NCBI GenBank assembly: GCA_021789735.1
Contig: JAJYJB010000033.1
Coordinates: 12,568 to 26,491, forward strand
DNA length: 13,924 nt
Origin: Nitrospirota bacterium
GTDB lineage: Bacteria; Nitrospirota; Thermodesulfovibrionia; Thermodesulfovibrionales; JdFR-88
Direction of reading: 5' to 3'
Below, piece by piece: positions 13,406-13,924 of the stretch (its first letter is position 1; every line of letters begins with the position of its first letter). The notes beneath the pieces were generated by a model, which was given only the letters and a program-made list of their open reading frames with translations, did no database searches and was not told the origin of the DNA. The position numbers and the translations under genes were made by a program.

Positions 13406-13591
13406 ATGAGTATGCGGGAGCTGAAGAGGCTCAAGGAGGGGCAGGAGGCGATTGCAGGACAGATAACGCAGGCAGTGGCGGGCGCCAGCAGGGCCAACAT
13501 GCACACGCCATTGCCGAAAAGCCTGGATCCGAACAACTTTCGTTGCACAAAGACTAACTGGTGGCAAAAAACGACAATGCCCTTTCCTTAA
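13406..13591 (+). CDS. Possible short ORF or broken gene with a helical N-terminus
   Basis: This is a 61-codon frame: MSMRELKRLKEGQEAIAGQ looks like an amphipathic helix or coiled coil, followed by MHTPLPKSLDPNNF and a basic TKTNWWQK segment. There is no ribosome site before the ATG at 13406 or at 13412. The TAA stop lies in the loop of a terminator-like hairpin (13581-13604). Just past the stop, frame +1 continues with plausible coding sequence (LNERLFQIEELVEIETTYVEIPKSG, stopping at 13679-13681). The whole may be one gene broken by a frameshift. I recognise no family, and it may not be a gene at all. Confidence 0.25.
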   Translation: MSMRELKRLKEGQEAIAGQITQAVAGASRANMHTPLPKSLDPNNFRCTKTNWWQKTTMPFP

Positions 13592-13604
13592 TGAAAGGCT
13601 TTTT
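13581..13604 (+). terminator. Terminator-like hairpin in the right-hand region
   Basis: CCTTTC (13581-13586) pairs with GAAAGG (13593-13598) over CTTAAT, followed by CTTTTT. It overlaps the stop of the short ORF 13406-13591. The stem of six is modest, so function is uncertain. Confidence 0.4.
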
Positions 13605-13694
13605 CAGATAGAGGAGTTGGTTGAAATTGAAACAACCTATGTTGAGATACCCAAGAGCGGTTTAACGGCGACCTACTTGTAAATCAGGGGCAAG

Positions 13695-13799
13695 ATGCCT
13701 CAAATATACAGAGATCGCGCCTGCCCGACCTGTAAGGAAACAGGCGGCATCTTTTCGGACATCTCCACCTCTCCAATCAAAATCGGGGGTATTCTTTAA
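13695..13799 (+). CDS. Possible 34-codon ORF with a CxxC motif
   Basis: The ATG at 13695 has AGGGG four nt upstream. The peptide starts MPQIYRDRACPTCKETGG and ends in SPIKIGGIL at TAA 13797-13799. A single CxxC (CPTC) suggests half of a zinc ribbon, so this may be the start of a truncated protein. It ends 7 nt before the putative group II intron boundary. Part of the frame lies within an inverted repeat (AAGATGCC 13692 / GGCATCTT 13746), so it may instead be a structured non-coding segment. Confidence 0.3.
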   Translation: MPQIYRDRACPTCKETGGIFSDISTSPIKIGGIL

Positions 13800-13806
13800 A
13801 AGTGTG

Positions 13807-13924
13807 GTGCGCCGGGATAAACCGGCATGGAGTTGAAGATGAAAGAGCTTTACATTGAAGGTCTAGCCAGCCACAATGGCCCCAAGTCAGGCGCATGTAG
13901 CCGTGAGGTTACAGGCGAAGCAAT
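13807..13924 (+). mobile_element. 5' end of a putative group II intron (truncated by the window)
   Basis: GTGCG at 13807-13811 fits the group II 5' splice consensus GUGYG. It is followed by a small hairpin GCCGG/CCGGC (13811-13826, loop GATAAA), in the place and shape of the first domain I helix of Ll.LtrB-like introns. Then comes CATGGAGTTGAAGATGAAAG and an open frame from ATG 13839, MKELYIEGLASHNGPKSG. From memory, that peptide matches short ORFs often mis-annotated at the 5' end of bacterial group II introns upstream of the reverse transcriptase/maturase gene. An overlapping GTGTG (13802-13806) is an alternative boundary. The maturase and domain V/VI would lie to the right, unseen. Confidence 0.55.

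Noticed and set aside
13321..13548. 75-codon minus-strand ORF with a hydrophobic Cys-rich middle
   Set aside because: The sequence looks like the antisense of Gly/Ala-rich codons; no start signal and no family.
1..13924. CRISPR array, tRNA, rRNA or tmRNA
   Set aside because: No regularly spaced repeats and no cloverleaf T-loop pattern were seen by eye; a tool search would be more sensitive.

Overview
The window reads as chromosomal DNA of an anaerobic, diderm-type bacterium with folate-linked C1 (Wood-Ljungdahl-type) metabolism. Evidence is the C-terminal half of formate-tetrahydrofolate ligase, an AcsE-like methyltetrahydrofolate methyltransferase, an oxygen-labile two-subunit class I fumarase, a NifU-type Fe-S scaffold domain, lipoproteins and a chemoreceptor. 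From memory, the ligase variant ([22 protein letters not shown]) resembles those of Desulfobacterota and Nitrospirota; this placement is a weak inference. Coding is dense from 1 to about 12.6 kb, with many AGG and ATA codons and several TTG or GTG starts.

Layout: 1-931, 3' end of fhs and a strong terminator. 1049-1559 (minus), a NifU C-domain protein and a small unknown protein. 1756-3042, hemL; 3168-3587, a universal stress protein. 3659-6862 (minus), a four-gene unit transcribed as AcsE-like methyltransferase, fumarase alpha, fumarase beta, NAD(P)-binding SDR. 7064-7702, a divergent SufR-like helix-turn-helix regulator preceded by a 35-bp interrupted palindrome. 8047-8706 (minus), a SurA-N-type lipoprotein without an isomerase domain. 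8827-9542, a DUF3553-like protein overlapping ogt. 9684-9863, a tiny Pro/Ala-rich lipoprotein. 10269-12248, a transmembrane chemoreceptor with a degenerate CZB domain and a sigma-28-like promoter. 12286-12618 (minus), a Met-rich exported protein.

From 12.62 kb to the right edge the window changes character. About 1.2 kb has no confident gene, only hairpins, direct repeats, short disrupted reading frames and a 34-codon CxxC ORF. It ends in what looks like the 5' end of a group II intron (about 13807 onward). This is probably the edge of a mobile or decaying region.

The most interesting functional idea is the central divergon. A regulator with three cysteines in SufR-like spacing faces an operon whose second and third genes encode a [4Fe-4S] fumarase, with a palindromic candidate operator between them. 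This suggests Fe-S or oxygen-responsive control of fumarase and a folate methyltransferase. I saw no CRISPR array, tRNA, rRNA or convincing riboswitch.
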